Shown: positions 8,601 through 17,598, counted from the first letter of the stretch. The stretch is DNA of 64,000 nt from Consotaella aegiceratis (GCF_036541425.1 NZ_JAZHFT010000007.1:92323-156322); one strand, 5' to 3'. A program made the numbers and translations. Notes: a model not told the origin generated them from the sequence alone.

Positions 8601-8966
8601 ATGACGGAGATGGCGAGCGCGCCGGAGGAGATCCGCGTGACGCGCGACCGCAGGACGCTCGTCGTTGGGTGGGCGGATCATCGCAGCGAAAGCTATCCTG
8701 CTGAGATGCTTCGGGTGCTGTCGCCGTCCGCGGAAGTGCAGGGTCATTCGCCGGACCAGCGCGTGACGGTGGCGGGCAAGAAGGACGTCGCGATCGTCGA
8801 CGTCGTCCCCGTCGGCAACTATGCGGTGCGCATCGTCTTCGACGACGGCCATAGCACCGGGCTCTACACTTGGCGCTATCTGGTCGAACTCGCAGACGAG
8901 GGCGAGGAGCGCTGGCAGGCCTATCTCGACGAACTGGCTCAGAAGCGGCTGCGCCGCGAACCCTGA
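8601..8966 (+). CDS. DUF971 (gamma-butyrobetaine hydroxylase-like N-terminal) domain protein
   Basis: A 121-residue stand-alone DUF971 protein. This domain is found at the N-terminus of gamma-butyrobetaine hydroxylase and alone in many proteobacteria, with proposed links to Fe-S proteins. Recognisable segments are PEEIRVTRDRRTLVV, ESYPAEMLRVLSPSAEV and the aromatic stretch YAVRIVFDDGHSTGLYTW. ATG 8601 was chosen over longer in-frame starts because GGAGAGGAG lies 9 nt upstream and the homology starts there. It stands opposite moaA. The molecular role is not established. Confidence 0.87.
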   Translation: MTEMASAPEEIRVTRDRRTLVVGWADHRSESYPAEMLRVLSPSAEVQGHSPDQRVTVAGKKDVAIVDVVPVGNYAVRIVFDDGHSTGLYTWRYLVELADEGEERWQAYLDELAQKRLRREP

Positions 8967-8985
8967 GCGCGCAGGGCCGCCGTGT

Positions 8986-9759
8986 TCACTCGCTGTTGCG
9001 GCGCGCTGCCAGCCGGGTGACGTTGTCGTCGACATGGAACGGCGGCAGGTGATCGAAAGCCGTCTTTAACGCGTCCGACCAGCCTTCGGAAATCGTCGAA
9101 TAGTAGGGGTCGCGCGCCTCGAAACGGCGCCGATAGCCCGCCTTGAAGCTGTCGGTCTCGTAGAACTGCATGTCGATGGGCAGGCCTACCGACAGATTCG
9201 AGCGGATGGTCGAATCGAAGGAGACGAGCAGCAGCTTGGCGCATTCCTCCAGCGACAGGCCGGGATCGTAGGTCCGGATGATGATGGGGCGGCCGTATTT
9301 GTGCTCGCCGATCTGGAAAAAGGGGTTGTCGGGCCCGGCTTCGATGAAATTGCCTTCGGGGTAGATCGTGAAGAGCCGCGGCTGGCTGCCGTGGATCTGG
9401 CCGCCCAGGATGAAGGTGCCCGAAAACATGCCGTCGGCGTTCTGGCCGGTGGCGGCCGTCGAGGCGATGACCTCGCGCAGCGTCTCGCCGATCACCTTCG
9501 CCGTCTGGAACATCGAGGGCTGGGACAGGAACTCGGCCTCGCGGCTGGCCGGAGCCACGCTGCGCTGCTCGAGCATCGCAATGGTCGCCTGGGTGGTGGC
9601 GAGATTGCCGGCGCTCAGCAGGCAAAGAAAGCGGTCCCCCGGCACCTCCCAAGTTTTCATCTTGGAAACCACCGAGATGTTGTCGATACCGGCGTTCGTC
9701 CTCGTGTCGGACATGAAGACGAGGCCGCGATCAACCTGGATCCCGACACAATAGGTCAT
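8986..9759 (-). CDS. Anbu-type bacterial proteasome-like peptidase
   Basis: A 257-residue Ntn-hydrolase of the Anbu (ancestral beta subunit / bacterial proteasome homologue) family. It begins MTYCVGI, where the Thr exposed after Met removal is the presumed nucleophile. MSDTRTNAG carries the Asp and SKMKTWEV the Lys expected in the active site. Anbu proteins assemble into cytoplasmic helical or ring oligomers. It is the third gene after ATP-grasp and alpha-E genes on the same strand, the classical Anbu neighbourhood, but 180 nt with a strong hairpin separate it from them. The transglutaminase-like gene often present in such clusters is not seen here. Confidence 0.93.
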   Translation of the reverse strand: MTYCVGIQVDRGLVFMSDTRTNAGIDNISVVSKMKTWEVPGDRFLCLLSAGNLATTQATIAMLEQRSVAPASREAEFLSQPSMFQTAKVIGETLREVIASTAATGQNADGMFSGTFILGGQIHGSQPRLFTIYPEGNFIEAGPDNPFFQIGEHKYGRPIIIRTYDPGLSLEECAKLLLVSFDSTIRSNLSVGLPIDMQFYETDSFKAGYRRRFEARDPYYSTISEGWSDALKTAFDHLPPFHVDDNVTRLAARRNSE

Positions 9760-9862
9760 GACGGATGCCTCGCTCCTTCGAAAAAGGCAGGGTGGCGACG
9801 CCGATACTGTCAGATTTTGTCAGAATAACCGCATACGCTGGTGCCAGCCTAGCCTGTCGCCG

Positions 9863-9887
9863 CGACGCCGCCAATATGGCGGCGTCG
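9863..9887. repeat. Strong hairpin between alpha-E and Anbu genes
   Basis: A perfect 10-bp stem, CGACGCCGCC / GGCGGCGTCG, with loop AATAT, in the 180-nt gap between the alpha-E stop and the Anbu start. No T-run follows on either strand, so it looks more like an mRNA-processing or stabilising structure than an intrinsic terminator. Confidence 0.65.
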
Positions 9888-9939
9888 AGATGTCGACAGT
9901 TTTTATCCAGAACCTTAGCCGAGCCCTTCGTGCGACGGC

Positions 9940-10890
9940 TCAGACGTAGAAGCCGTAGCTCTGGGCGATCTCGCCGGCCAGCCGGTTGTTGTCCCGGATG
10001 AAGGCCTCAAGAAATTCGTGCAACCCGCTTTCCACGATCTCGCCGGCATTCTCGTAGCGCGATAGCTGGCCGAAGCGCTCTCCGGCCGTGTGATGGCAGT
10101 CGTCCTCGCGCCCATAGGTGCGGGCCAGAAACGACAGGCTCTCGTGAATGCGCTCGTAGCTGTGCGCCAGCGAGCGCGGCATGCGCCGGTTGAGGATCAG
10201 GAAGTCGACCGTGTTCAGCGCGGTGTAGTCGCCGTGATATTCCCAGGTGTAGGAGCGATGCGCCGAAACTGATCGCAGGATCGAGCCCCACTGAAAGATG
10301 TCGAGCGGCGAGCCGACCGACGAATGATTCGGCAGCAATACCCAGTACTTGACGTCCAGAATGCGGGCGGTGTTGTCGGCCCGCTCGATGAAGGTGCCGA
10401 GATTGCAGAAATCGAAGATCTCGTTGCGCAGCTGGGTGCCGTAGAAGGTGCCGCGCACATAGGCGGTCTGGCGCTTGACCAGCTCGAGGACGGCCGGCAG
10501 CTCGCTCTCGGTAACCGGGTGCGACAGGCGGCGGTTGATATGGATCCAGCCCTCGTTCAGGGATTCCCAGACGTCGCGGGTCAGCGCGGTGCGCACCATG
10601 CGGCCGTTGGTGCGGGCGGTCTCGATCGACGACAGCACGCTCGAGGAATTGTCGCGATCCCTCAGGAGGAAGTTGATCACCGTCTCCGGCTCGAAGCTCT
10701 CGTGCTTGCTCCGGTAAACGGCTTCCACGCCGGCCGCCGTGACGATCGACTGCCATTCTTCCGGCCCGGCCGACAGATTGGTCATCGAAATTCGCAGGCC
10801 GGCATCGAGCAGCCGCGCCATGTTCTCGGCGCGCTCGATATAGCGCTGCATCCAGAACAGGCCCTGGGCGGTACGTCCGAGAAGCGCCAT
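9940..10890 (-). CDS. Alpha-E domain protein (DUF403) of the Anbu cluster
   Basis: A 316-residue all-helical protein of the alpha-E family. The start MALLGRTAQGLFWMQRYIERAENMARLLD is characteristic (listed only in part: GLFWMQRYIERAENMARL), with later conserved segments TFIERADNTARILDVKYW and NAGEIVESGLH. Alpha-E proteins are fused to or located beside circularly permuted ATP-grasp enzymes and are thought to work with them in peptide modification or tagging. Only 1 nt separates its ATG 10890 from the stop of the ATP-grasp gene, so the two are co-translated. The open frame extends 27 codons further up but has no family similarity there. The biochemical role is unproven. Confidence 0.92.
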   Translation of the reverse strand: MALLGRTAQGLFWMQRYIERAENMARLLDAGLRISMTNLSAGPEEWQSIVTAAGVEAVYRSKHESFEPETVINFLLRDRDNSSSVLSSIETARTNGRMVRTALTRDVWESLNEGWIHINRRLSHPVTESELPAVLELVKRQTAYVRGTFYGTQLRNEIFDFCNLGTFIERADNTARILDVKYWVLLPNHSSVGSPLDIFQWGSILRSVSAHRSYTWEYHGDYTALNTVDFLILNRRMPRSLAHSYERIHESLSFLARTYGREDDCHHTAGERFGQLSRYENAGEIVESGLHEFLEAFIRDNNRLAGEIAQSYGFYV

Positions 10891-10891
10891 C

Positions 10892-12304
10892 TCAGTCCTC
10901 CAACACCCAGGTGTCCTTGGTCCCGCCGCCCTGGCTGGAATTGACCACCAGGGACCCTTCCTTGAGGGCAACGCGCGTCAGCCCTCCAGGCGTGATGCGA
11001 ATCTTGTCGGACACCAGGACATACGGTCGGAGATCGACATGGCGCGGGGCGAGCCCGGCCTCGGTGAGGATCGGCACGGTCGACAACGCCAGGGTCGGCT
11101 GGGCGATGTAGTTGCCGGGGTTCTGGCGCAGCTTGGCCGCGAAGGCCTCGCGCTCCTTCGAAGAGGCGGTCGGTCCGACCAGCATGCCGTAGCCGCCCGA
11201 TCCATGCACTTCCTTGACCACGAGGTCCTCGAGATGCTCCAGCACGTAGGCGAGGCTGTCGTCCTCCGCGCAGCGCCAGGTCGGCACGTTTTCCAGGAGC
11301 GCCGGCTTGCCCGTGTAGAACTCCACGATGTCCGGCATATAGGAATAGATCGCCTTGTCGTCGGCAATGCCGGTGCCCGGCGCGTTGGCGATGGTGATCC
11401 CGCCGTTCTTGTAGACGTTCATGATGCCGGCGACGCCAAGCACCGAATCGGGACGGAAGGCGAGGGGGTCGAGAAAGGCGTCGTCGACGCGGCGATAGAG
11501 CACGTCGATCGGCTGGTACCCTTGCGTGGTACGCATGGCGATGCGGCCGTCGATCTCCTGAAGGTCGGATCCCTCGACCAGCTCGACGCCCATTTGGTCG
11601 GCGAGAAAGGCGTGTTCGAAAAAGGCGGAGTTGTGGATGCCCGGCGTGAGCACGGCAATGGTCGGCGAGCCCTCGCAGGCCGGCGGTGCAACCGCCGCCA
11701 GCGACCTGCGCAGATCGCCGGGATAGGTCTCGACCGGCCGCACGCGGCAATGGGCGAACAACTCGGGAAACATCTGCATCATGGTTTCCCGATTTTCCAG
11801 CATGTAGGAGACGCCGGATGGTGTCCTGGCATTGTCCTCCAGCACGAAGAACTGGTTTTCTCCCACGCGCACGATGTCGGTGCCGATGATGTGGGTGTAG
11901 ATGCCGCCCGGCGGCTGGAAACGCTCCATCTGCGGCAGATAGGCGTCGTTGCCCTGGATCAGGCGGGCCGGGACCTTGCCGGCCTTCACGATCTCCTGGT
12001 CGTGGTAGATGTCGTTGAGAAAGGCGTTGAGCGCCCAGACCCGCTGCTCGATGCCCTGCGACAGCCGATCCCATTCGCTCTTGGCGAGAATTCTCGGAAT
12101 GAGGTCGAAGGGGATGAGACGCTCGGTCGCCTGCTCGTCGCCATAGACGGCGAAGGTGATACCCGTGCGGCGGAAAAACGCCTCGGCCTCGCTCGCCTTG
12201 GCCTTCAACAGCTCGGGGTCCTGCTGATCGAACCAAGCGGAGAAAGTCGAGTAGGGGTCTCGGACACCGCCTTGAGCGGCCCACATCTCATCAAACGGCT
12301 GCAC
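10892..12304 (-). CDS. Circularly permuted ATP-grasp type 2 protein
   Basis: A 470-residue member of the DUF404/DUF407 circularly permuted ATP-grasp family, proposed peptide or amide ligases linked to alpha-E, transglutaminase and Anbu genes. Visible marks are GGIYTHIIGTDIVRV, FVLEDNARTPSGVSYM, a Gly-rich KEVHGSGGYGMLVGP segment and the C-terminal VNSSQGGGTKDTWVL. It is the first gene of the cluster. The start is GTG 12304 with a rather distant GGGAG; ATG 12286 is a possible shorter start. About 220 nt upstream are non-coding and should hold the promoter. Confidence 0.92.
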   Translation of the reverse strand: MQPFDEMWAAQGGVRDPYSTFSAWFDQQDPELLKAKASEAEAFFRRTGITFAVYGDEQATERLIPFDLIPRILAKSEWDRLSQGIEQRVWALNAFLNDIYHDQEIVKAGKVPARLIQGNDAYLPQMERFQPPGGIYTHIIGTDIVRVGENQFFVLEDNARTPSGVSYMLENRETMMQMFPELFAHCRVRPVETYPGDLRRSLAAVAPPACEGSPTIAVLTPGIHNSAFFEHAFLADQMGVELVEGSDLQEIDGRIAMRTTQGYQPIDVLYRRVDDAFLDPLAFRPDSVLGVAGIMNVYKNGGITIANAPGTGIADDKAIYSYMPDIVEFYTGKPALLENVPTWRCAEDDSLAYVLEHLEDLVVKEVHGSGGYGMLVGPTASSKEREAFAAKLRQNPGNYIAQPTLALSTVPILTEAGLAPRHVDLRPYVLVSDKIRITPGGLTRVALKEGSLVVNSSQGGGTKDTWVLED

Positions 12305-12460
12305 GCTATACGACGCTCCCTTCCTGTTCTCTGTGATTAAAGAAAACGCGCCGTTTCAAAATCAAGTGGGCGATAAAGTCGAAATCGTTCCAGCCCCGTC
12401 GTTTGCTCCTTTAATCGGCAGGGTGCCTGCATTTTTGAAGGTAAATGCCCGCAAAATGCG

Positions 12461-12477
12461 CCGACCCTCGTGGTCGG
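12461..12477 (-). terminator. Probable terminator after phosphohexomutase gene
   Basis: A perfect 6-bp stem CCGACC / GGTCGG with a 5-nt loop lies about 50 nt past the phosphohexomutase stop, followed on the minus strand by CGCATTTTG. The remaining 223-nt interval (12305-12527) also holds the AT-richer presumptive promoter region of the ATP-grasp operon. Confidence 0.5.
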
Positions 12478-12527
12478 AAACCGCAATGCGGATATGTGAC
12501 CTTGCGGCAGAGGGGGGGCGATGCAGG

Positions 12528-13961
12528 CTATCCGTCGCTTCGCGCAACGGCCTCCCCGGCGCGGGCGAGGCCCCAGTCGAGGAGATGGCGGGCCGTCTCC
12601 GGGCTTGCCGCCTCGACATAGCAGCGCAGCTCCGGGGCATTGCCGGACGCCCGGAAATGCAGCACGGAACCGTCCTGGAGAATGCTGCGCACGCCGTCGA
12701 TGCCGTTGACCCGCGCCACGGCGCCGACGGGCGCGAAGAACGTCGAGCGATAGTCCGCGTCTTCGGCGAGGCGAGCGAGAAACGGACCGCTGCGGTCGGC
12801 GCCGACGTGCTGCAGCCGATGAGCGGCCGTATGGCCTGTGCCAAGATCGTCGACGAGGTCCGAAAGCGGCCGGCCGCTTCGCTTGATCTCCGCCAGGACA
12901 CTGACGATCGGCAGGATCGAGTCGCGCGTCGGCAGGGCCGAGATGCGCCGGCCGTCGCGCTCGAGATCCGAGCCCAGGAGAACGCCGCCATTGGCCTCGA
13001 AGCCGACGACGGCGGCGCCGGAGCCGGAGCGCAGCGCCTCCTCCATGCCGGCGATGACGAAGGGCGAGCCGACCCTGGTGCGGATCACGTCGGTGGCGAC
13101 GCCCGAGGTCTCGATCGCCGAGCAGGACGTCACGGGCGTGACGATGGTGGTGAGCCCGAGATGCCGTGCGGTCAAAAGGCCGATCACGTCGCCGCGCAGG
13201 ACGGTTCCCGCTTCGTCGGCGACGAGAGGCCGGTCGGCGTCGCCGTCGGTCGAGACGATGGCGTCGTAGCGGCTGCCGGCGGCCCAGCCGGCGATCAACT
13301 CGATGTCTTCGGGCCGATGGGCCTCGGTGTCCACCGGCACGAACCGGTCGGCGCGACCCAAGGGTCGGGCATCGGCGCCGAGCGCCTGCAACAGGTCGAC
13401 GAGGAAGTCGCGAGCCACCGAACTGTGCTGATAGACACCGACGGTCAGACCTTTCAGCGCATCCGGTCCGAAGAAGTCGAGAATCCGATCGTGAAATGCC
13501 GGCAGCGCCGCCAGCGGCAGGCTGTCGGCCCCGAGGCCGGCCTGGGGGGCGGCGTGTTCGAGCAGGCCGGCGACGCCGGCCGCGATGGCGGCCTCGTCCG
13601 CCTTGGTGATCTCGCCGGCCGCGGTATAGAACTTCAGTCCGTTGCGATCGTCCGGGATGTGGCTGCCGGTGATCATGATCGCCGGCGAGCCGCGACCCAA
13701 GGCCGCATAGGCCAGGGCAGGGGTGGGAACGGCGCCGCAGGACAGTGCGGTGAAGCCGGCCTCGTTCGCGGCCGCGACGCAAGCGCGCAGGATGTCGGGG
13801 CTGCTGGCGCGCAAATCGTGCCCCAACAGCACCTCGCGGGCGCCGTTGCTCTCGCCCGACACGTGCCGGAGAAAGGCCAGCGCGTAGGCCGTGCTGGGCC
13901 AGCCGACGAGGTCGACGACCAGACCGCGCAAGCCGCTGGTTCCGAACTTGAGCGACGTCAT
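12528..13961 (-). CDS. Phosphomannomutase/phosphoglucomutase family enzyme
   Basis: A 477-residue alpha-D-phosphohexomutase. The four domain loops are visible: catalytic phospho-Ser loop ITGSHIPDDRNGLKFY at about residue 96, metal loop STDGDADRPL at about 238, sugar loop VGFEANGGVL at about 320, and phosphate-binding loop FRASGNAPELRCYVE near the C-terminus. Such enzymes interconvert hexose 1- and 6-phosphates for exopolysaccharide, lipopolysaccharide or glycogen synthesis. GGGGAA lies 6 nt before ATG 13961. The sugar loop has Ala-Asn where the glucose/mannose enzymes often have Glu-Ser or similar, so substrate choice is uncertain. It is a single gene, divergent from the ThrE-like exporter. 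Confidence 0.92.
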   Translation of the reverse strand: MTSLKFGTSGLRGLVVDLVGWPSTAYALAFLRHVSGESNGAREVLLGHDLRASSPDILRACVAAANEAGFTALSCGAVPTPALAYAALGRGSPAIMITGSHIPDDRNGLKFYTAAGEITKADEAAIAAGVAGLLEHAAPQAGLGADSLPLAALPAFHDRILDFFGPDALKGLTVGVYQHSSVARDFLVDLLQALGADARPLGRADRFVPVDTEAHRPEDIELIAGWAAGSRYDAIVSTDGDADRPLVADEAGTVLRGDVIGLLTARHLGLTTIVTPVTSCSAIETSGVATDVIRTRVGSPFVIAGMEEALRSGSGAAVVGFEANGGVLLGSDLERDGRRISALPTRDSILPIVSVLAEIKRSGRPLSDLVDDLGTGHTAAHRLQHVGADRSGPFLARLAEDADYRSTFFAPVGAVARVNGIDGVRSILQDGSVLHFRASGNAPELRCYVEAASPETARHLLDWGLARAGEAVARSDG

Positions 13962-14259
13962 GAGTGCTTCCCCATTTTGCTCGCGGGCGTGAATTGACCG
14001 GTCGGCAGGCCTCCGGAGCGAGGCTGAAGCTTGTGTGACAGAGTGGCGCGCTGCGTCAAGGCGCCGGCGCTCGAGCTCTGACCTGCAAGAAATGCCCCCA
14101 TGTAACCACCCCCCTACGATCGATGGCGGTCATGGGATAGCGTGTGCCGCCCTCAAAGAAGGGATTCGCGAGAGGTTCGCCCCGGCCGGCTGGTTGGCTG
14201 TTCGCCGCCGGTGTGCTTGAGACCTCGAACCATCGAGAGCTGAATCTAGGATCAATCGA

Positions 14260-15543
14260 ATGTCGATGTCGGAAAATCCCGGGCCAGCGGAACAGCTGCT
14301 GGCTCTCGAGCCGATCGCCATGGTCGCGCTGGAGGCCGGGCGGATGCTGATGGTGAGCGGCGGCAAGGCCGCCGTGGTGCGTCAAGGCATGACCTTGATC
14401 GCGCGCGGGCTGGGCGCCCGGCGGACCGACATCCGCGTCGGCTTCGCCTCGATCGCGGTGACGGTGGGCGACGGATCGCGCACCATCACGCGCATGTTGG
14501 ATTTCGGCGCGCATGGGGTGAACATGCGGCTGAACCACGCCCTGCGCGAACTGTGCATCCGGGTCCATCGCGGCGGCATGACCTGTGCCGAAACGGGGCA
14601 GGCCCTGGCCGCTCTGGAGAAGGATCTGCCGCGCTATCCCGTGGCGGCGCTCTGCCTGGCTGCGGGTATCGCCTGCGCCTCGTTCGGCCGGCTGCTCGGT
14701 ACCGATTGGAGCGCCTTCGTCCCGGTCCTGGTCGCCGGCGCGATCGGCCAGTGGATCCGCCTGCTTTTGATCCGGCACGGCGTCAACGGCTTCGTCACGA
14801 CGGGGCTGGTGGCGTTCACGGCTTCGGCGCTGGCCGGACTCCTGTCGGGGCTCGTCGGCAGCGGCATGGTGCAGATCGCGATGAGCGCGGCGGTCCTCAT
14901 GCTGGTGCCGGGCGTTCCGGCGATCAACGCCCAGACCGACATCATGGAAGGGTTTCCGACGCTGGGCAGCGCCCGCGCGGTGAGCGTCTTCATGGTCCTG
15001 GTGTTTCTGACCGTCGGTATCGGCGCGACCCGCATTCTGCTCGGCGGCATGGGGCTGCAACTGGACCCGTTGAGCCACGGCATCGCCCATCAGATGTTGT
15101 TCGGCGCCATCGCGGCCGCCGGGTTCGGCGTGCTGTTCAATTTCGAAGGCGTGACGCTGATCTGGGCGGGTCTGGCGGGCGCCATCGCCCTGGGCGTTCG
15201 CACTGCCGGCCTGGAGGCTGGATGGGCACTGGAGGCCGCGTCCTTTGCCGCTGCGGCTGCGGTCGCCGTCACGGTCGAACTGGCGGACACGGTGCCGGTG
15301 GACATCCGCCGGGCCGGCAACGCGCTGGCGGTGGCCGGCTGCATTCCGATGATTCCGGGCAGCGCCGCGGCGCACTGGATCATCGGCCTGTTCGAGATGA
15401 CCGCGACGACCGCCGCCGAGGCCGATCAGATGCTCCTGACGATCATGCAGAGCGGACTGACGGTGATCTTTACGATCGGCGCCATCGGCGCCGGCCTGAC
15501 GATCGTCGCCTCGCTGCTGCGCCGCCCGGATTTTCCGAAATAG
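14260..15543 (+). CDS. ThrE-family threonine/serine exporter-like membrane protein
   Basis: A 427-residue inner-membrane protein with the two-part ThrE layout. An N-terminal cytoplasmic ThrE domain (about residues 15-130) contains EAGRMLMVSGGKAAVV and is followed by ten or so hydrophobic helices. The loop LVPGVPAINAQTDIMEG and its C-terminal echo IPMIPGSAAAH mark the two half-domains (ThrE and ThrE_2). Corynebacterial ThrE exports threonine and serine. ATG 14260 has AGGA 8 nt upstream. The 298-nt divergent region upstream shows no clear hairpin or repeat. The actual substrate is inferred only from the family. Confidence 0.87.
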   Translation: MSMSENPGPAEQLLALEPIAMVALEAGRMLMVSGGKAAVVRQGMTLIARGLGARRTDIRVGFASIAVTVGDGSRTITRMLDFGAHGVNMRLNHALRELCIRVHRGGMTCAETGQALAALEKDLPRYPVAALCLAAGIACASFGRLLGTDWSAFVPVLVAGAIGQWIRLLLIRHGVNGFVTTGLVAFTASALAGLLSGLVGSGMVQIAMSAAVLMLVPGVPAINAQTDIMEGFPTLGSARAVSVFMVLVFLTVGIGATRILLGGMGLQLDPLSHGIAHQMLFGAIAAAGFGVLFNFEGVTLIWAGLAGAIALGVRTAGLEAGWALEAASFAAAAAVAVTVELADTVPVDIRRAGNALAVAGCIPMIPGSAAAHWIIGLFEMTATTAAEADQMLLTIMQSGLTVIFTIGAIGAGLTIVASLLRRPDFPK

Positions 15544-15618
15544 CAGCGATCGCCATGCCGTCAGGATGTGCCGGGGCCGGCCGCGCTGTCCGGCCGGAAC
15601 CCCGATGCGGGATCGGTG

Positions 15619-16275
15619 CTACGCGGCGGCCGCAACGTTCGGCAAGGCCTCGCGAGGATCGGCAAGCACCGGGCCGCGGACGCCGGCCCGCACCCGCATA
15701 CGCTCGCAGATGTCTTCGGCGATGTGGAAGATGCCGGCATAGACCGGCCGCTCGCCGAAACGGCTGCTGCTGCCCAACACCGTCAGTTCGGCGCCGGCCC
15801 GCCGGTAGATCCTGAACATCGCCGCATCGAAGTTGGCGACGATGCCTTCGATACCGCTCTTGATCGCGAACTCGCCGCAGCCGATGAGCATCAAGGACGA
15901 GATGCTCGCGGCGGTCGCGGCGCCCTGGGGCATCGTTTCCAGCAAGTCCTCGTCGATGCAGAAGCGGGTGCACTCCCAGATCGTCGGCGAAGAGAACTGG
16001 GCATCGTCGCCCATCGTCTCGGAAAAGGTATCGGTGATGAGCGTGGGGCCCGACGTCGGCAGGAAACGCGCGCTGGCCAGCACCTCGCGCTTCGAATCGT
16101 CCAGCATGATCAGGTAGACCGGGCTCATCTCGTCGTACTGGTCTTTCTCAAGTCCATCGACGACCTGAACGTCCCATCCCAACTTGTCGTGGAATACCCG
16201 CGCCCGGAGGCGAAACATCTTTTCCAGGATGCCGGCATTTTCTGCAAACTGATACGGCTCTAGCAAGGTGAGCAT
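15619..16275 (-). CDS. Acyl-homoserine-lactone synthase (LuxI family)
   Basis: A 218-residue autoinducer synthase that makes an acyl-HSL signal from SAM and an acyl-ACP or acyl-CoA. The N-terminal invariant Arg, Phe and Trp are in RLRARVFHDKLGWDV, the acidic residues in the EKDQYDEMSPVYLI stretch, the Arg in LASARFLP, and the Glu-Arg pair in IWECTRFCID. Two ATGs stand together at 16278 and 16275; AAGGAG is 3 nt before the first and 6 nt before the second, favouring 16275. It lies about 100 nt downstream of the luxR-like gene on the same strand. The acyl chain cannot be predicted. Confidence 0.95.
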   Translation of the reverse strand: MLTLLEPYQFAENAGILEKMFRLRARVFHDKLGWDVQVVDGLEKDQYDEMSPVYLIMLDDSKREVLASARFLPTSGPTLITDTFSETMGDDAQFSSPTIWECTRFCIDEDLLETMPQGAATAASISSLMLIGCGEFAIKSGIEGIVANFDAAMFRIYRRAGAELTVLGSSSRFGERPVYAGIFHIAEDICERMRVRAGVRGPVLADPREALPNVAAAA

Positions 16276-16377
16276 CATCTTCTCCTTCTTGAGGGTGAGA
16301 CGATTATTCACGCTTACCAATGCCCTGCTCAACGCCCACAGATTGGCGCGCGAGATTGAGGGCTGGCGGGCTCGGAT

Positions 16378-17193
16378 TCAGGTTCGAAAGTGCGACTGGT
16401 CGCCGAGGAGCCCCAGCGTCGTCGCCTTGAAGACGGCCTGGGCCATGGTCGCGCAGCCGAGTTTCAGCCGCCCGGACTTCAGATACGAGCGCACCGTGTG
16501 CTGCGACAGGCCGAGGATCAGGGCGATGTCGAACACGTCCTTGCCCTGGGCAATCCAGCGCAGGCACTCCAATTCGCGCGCCGCGAGGCGGACGCTGGCG
16601 TCCGAATGAAGATGTTTGCCGCTTTCCTTGTGAAGCAGGTTGGCGGTCTCGATGAGATCAGCCAGATTGGCCTTCTTGTAGGCCGCCCAGGCTTCGCCCC
16701 CCATGTCGCTGCAGATCGAGAACAGGCCGCGGCGGGCCGTCTTGTCCGTCACGGGGATCGACAGTCCGCTGCGTCCCACGCCGTGCTGCAAGGCGTCCTG
16801 GAAAAAGGTCATCTGCTCGGGGCCGGAGATCCTCAGTTCGGACCAGTCGAACGGCAAGGAGCGCTGGAAGCCTTCGCGAACCACCGGGTCCACCGCAATG
16901 TAGCCCTGCTGAAGATACTGCTTGATCCACGCCGCATCGTAGGTGACCTGCACGTAGGGGTCGTGGTCGGGCGCTGCGCCGGCGCGGGCCGAGTGATAGG
17001 CAACATGCTTCAGACCGAAGAGGTCGCGAAGCTCGTAAAGCGTTCTCTCGAAATCCGCGGCATCTTCCACGCAACGGTAGATACGCACGCGCCGTTCGTT
17101 GAAGTCGACCATATTCAACATCGTTTCTGCAAGGCTTCCCGACTGCCGTCGGGCGAGGTTCGCACGACCGACTTCGCGTCGATCGTCACGCAT
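16378..17193 (-). CDS. LuxR-family autoinducer-binding transcriptional regulator
   Basis: A quorum-sensing regulator with an N-terminal autoinducer-binding domain (about residues 30-190) and a C-terminal LuxR helix-turn-helix, LAARELECLRWIAQGKDVFD followed by ALILGLSQHTVRSYLK. The ligand pocket shows YVQVTYDAAWIKQYLQQGY, DPVV, and FDWSEL, matching the conserved Tyr, Trp and Asp positions. ATG 17193 gives 271 residues; ATG 17121 or 17112 would give the more usual length of about 245, so the first 27 residues may not be translated. It is upstream of the synthase gene and should respond to its product. A lux-box-like palindrome lies just upstream. Confidence 0.92.
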   Translation of the reverse strand: MRDDRREVGRANLARRQSGSLAETMLNMVDFNERRVRIYRCVEDAADFERTLYELRDLFGLKHVAYHSARAGAAPDHDPYVQVTYDAAWIKQYLQQGYIAVDPVVREGFQRSLPFDWSELRISGPEQMTFFQDALQHGVGRSGLSIPVTDKTARRGLFSICSDMGGEAWAAYKKANLADLIETANLLHKESGKHLHSDASVRLAARELECLRWIAQGKDVFDIALILGLSQHTVRSYLKSGRLKLGCATMAQAVFKATTLGLLGDQSHFRT

Positions 17194-17598
17194 CAACCCC
17201 GCCCCACGATAGCATAGTTCGAGTAGCCGACATTCGTTGGCTGTACAGTAGCGTCATTCGACTTGCCACCCAAATATGCGGGTATTTCATCAAGTTCGGC
17301 TCTCCGCTAGGCTTGTATTGTCAAAATATGAAATTTGCACCCTCTAGTTGGATCTCGATCAATGCTTTGCAATTTTCTAGGGAAAAGAAGAAGTCGGCTT
17401 TTTGAATAGCTTTTCGCTTAATATGTTCGTTACAACTATTAGAAGATGCGGACGATGGGGCGTGGGTCTTTTGCTGGACGCGAATCGGATCGGAGTGCAA
17501 TCGTCGGCTCGACGGCAACCTCTGGTGATCGGACAATGCGGCGGCAAATGGACGTCGGTGTGGCATGCCGGTCGGGACAATCGGTCGGGGCATAGACG
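17194..17598. other. AT-rich divergent intergenic region
   Basis: About 400 nt between the luxR gene (minus) and the EAL gene (plus), clearly richer in A and T than its surroundings, especially 17320-17450. Apart from the lux-box-like dyad I see no gene, RNA or strong hairpin. It probably holds the promoters of both flanking genes. Confidence 0.6.
17225..17242 (-). promoter_or_regulatory. lux-box-like palindrome upstream of luxR gene
   Basis: AGCCGACATTCGTTGGCT is an 18-bp dyad with 7-bp arms (one mismatch) around a 4-bp centre, the size and form of rhizobial lux/tra boxes. On the minus strand a possible -10 (TATGCT, 17216-17211) lies 8 nt downstream. A second small palindrome, CTGTACAG (17241-17248), abuts it. 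The placement suggests autoregulation of the luxR gene. Confidence 0.5.

Noticed and set aside
12333..13997. 554-codon plus-strand frame opposite the phosphohexomutase gene
   Set aside because: It is the antisense shadow of a gene with all four catalytic loops and has Gly/Arg/Asp-rich nonsense composition, normal in high-GC DNA.
16279..16377. A lux box between luxR and luxI
   Set aside because: No dyad of 16-20 bp with good symmetry was found in this 99-nt gap.
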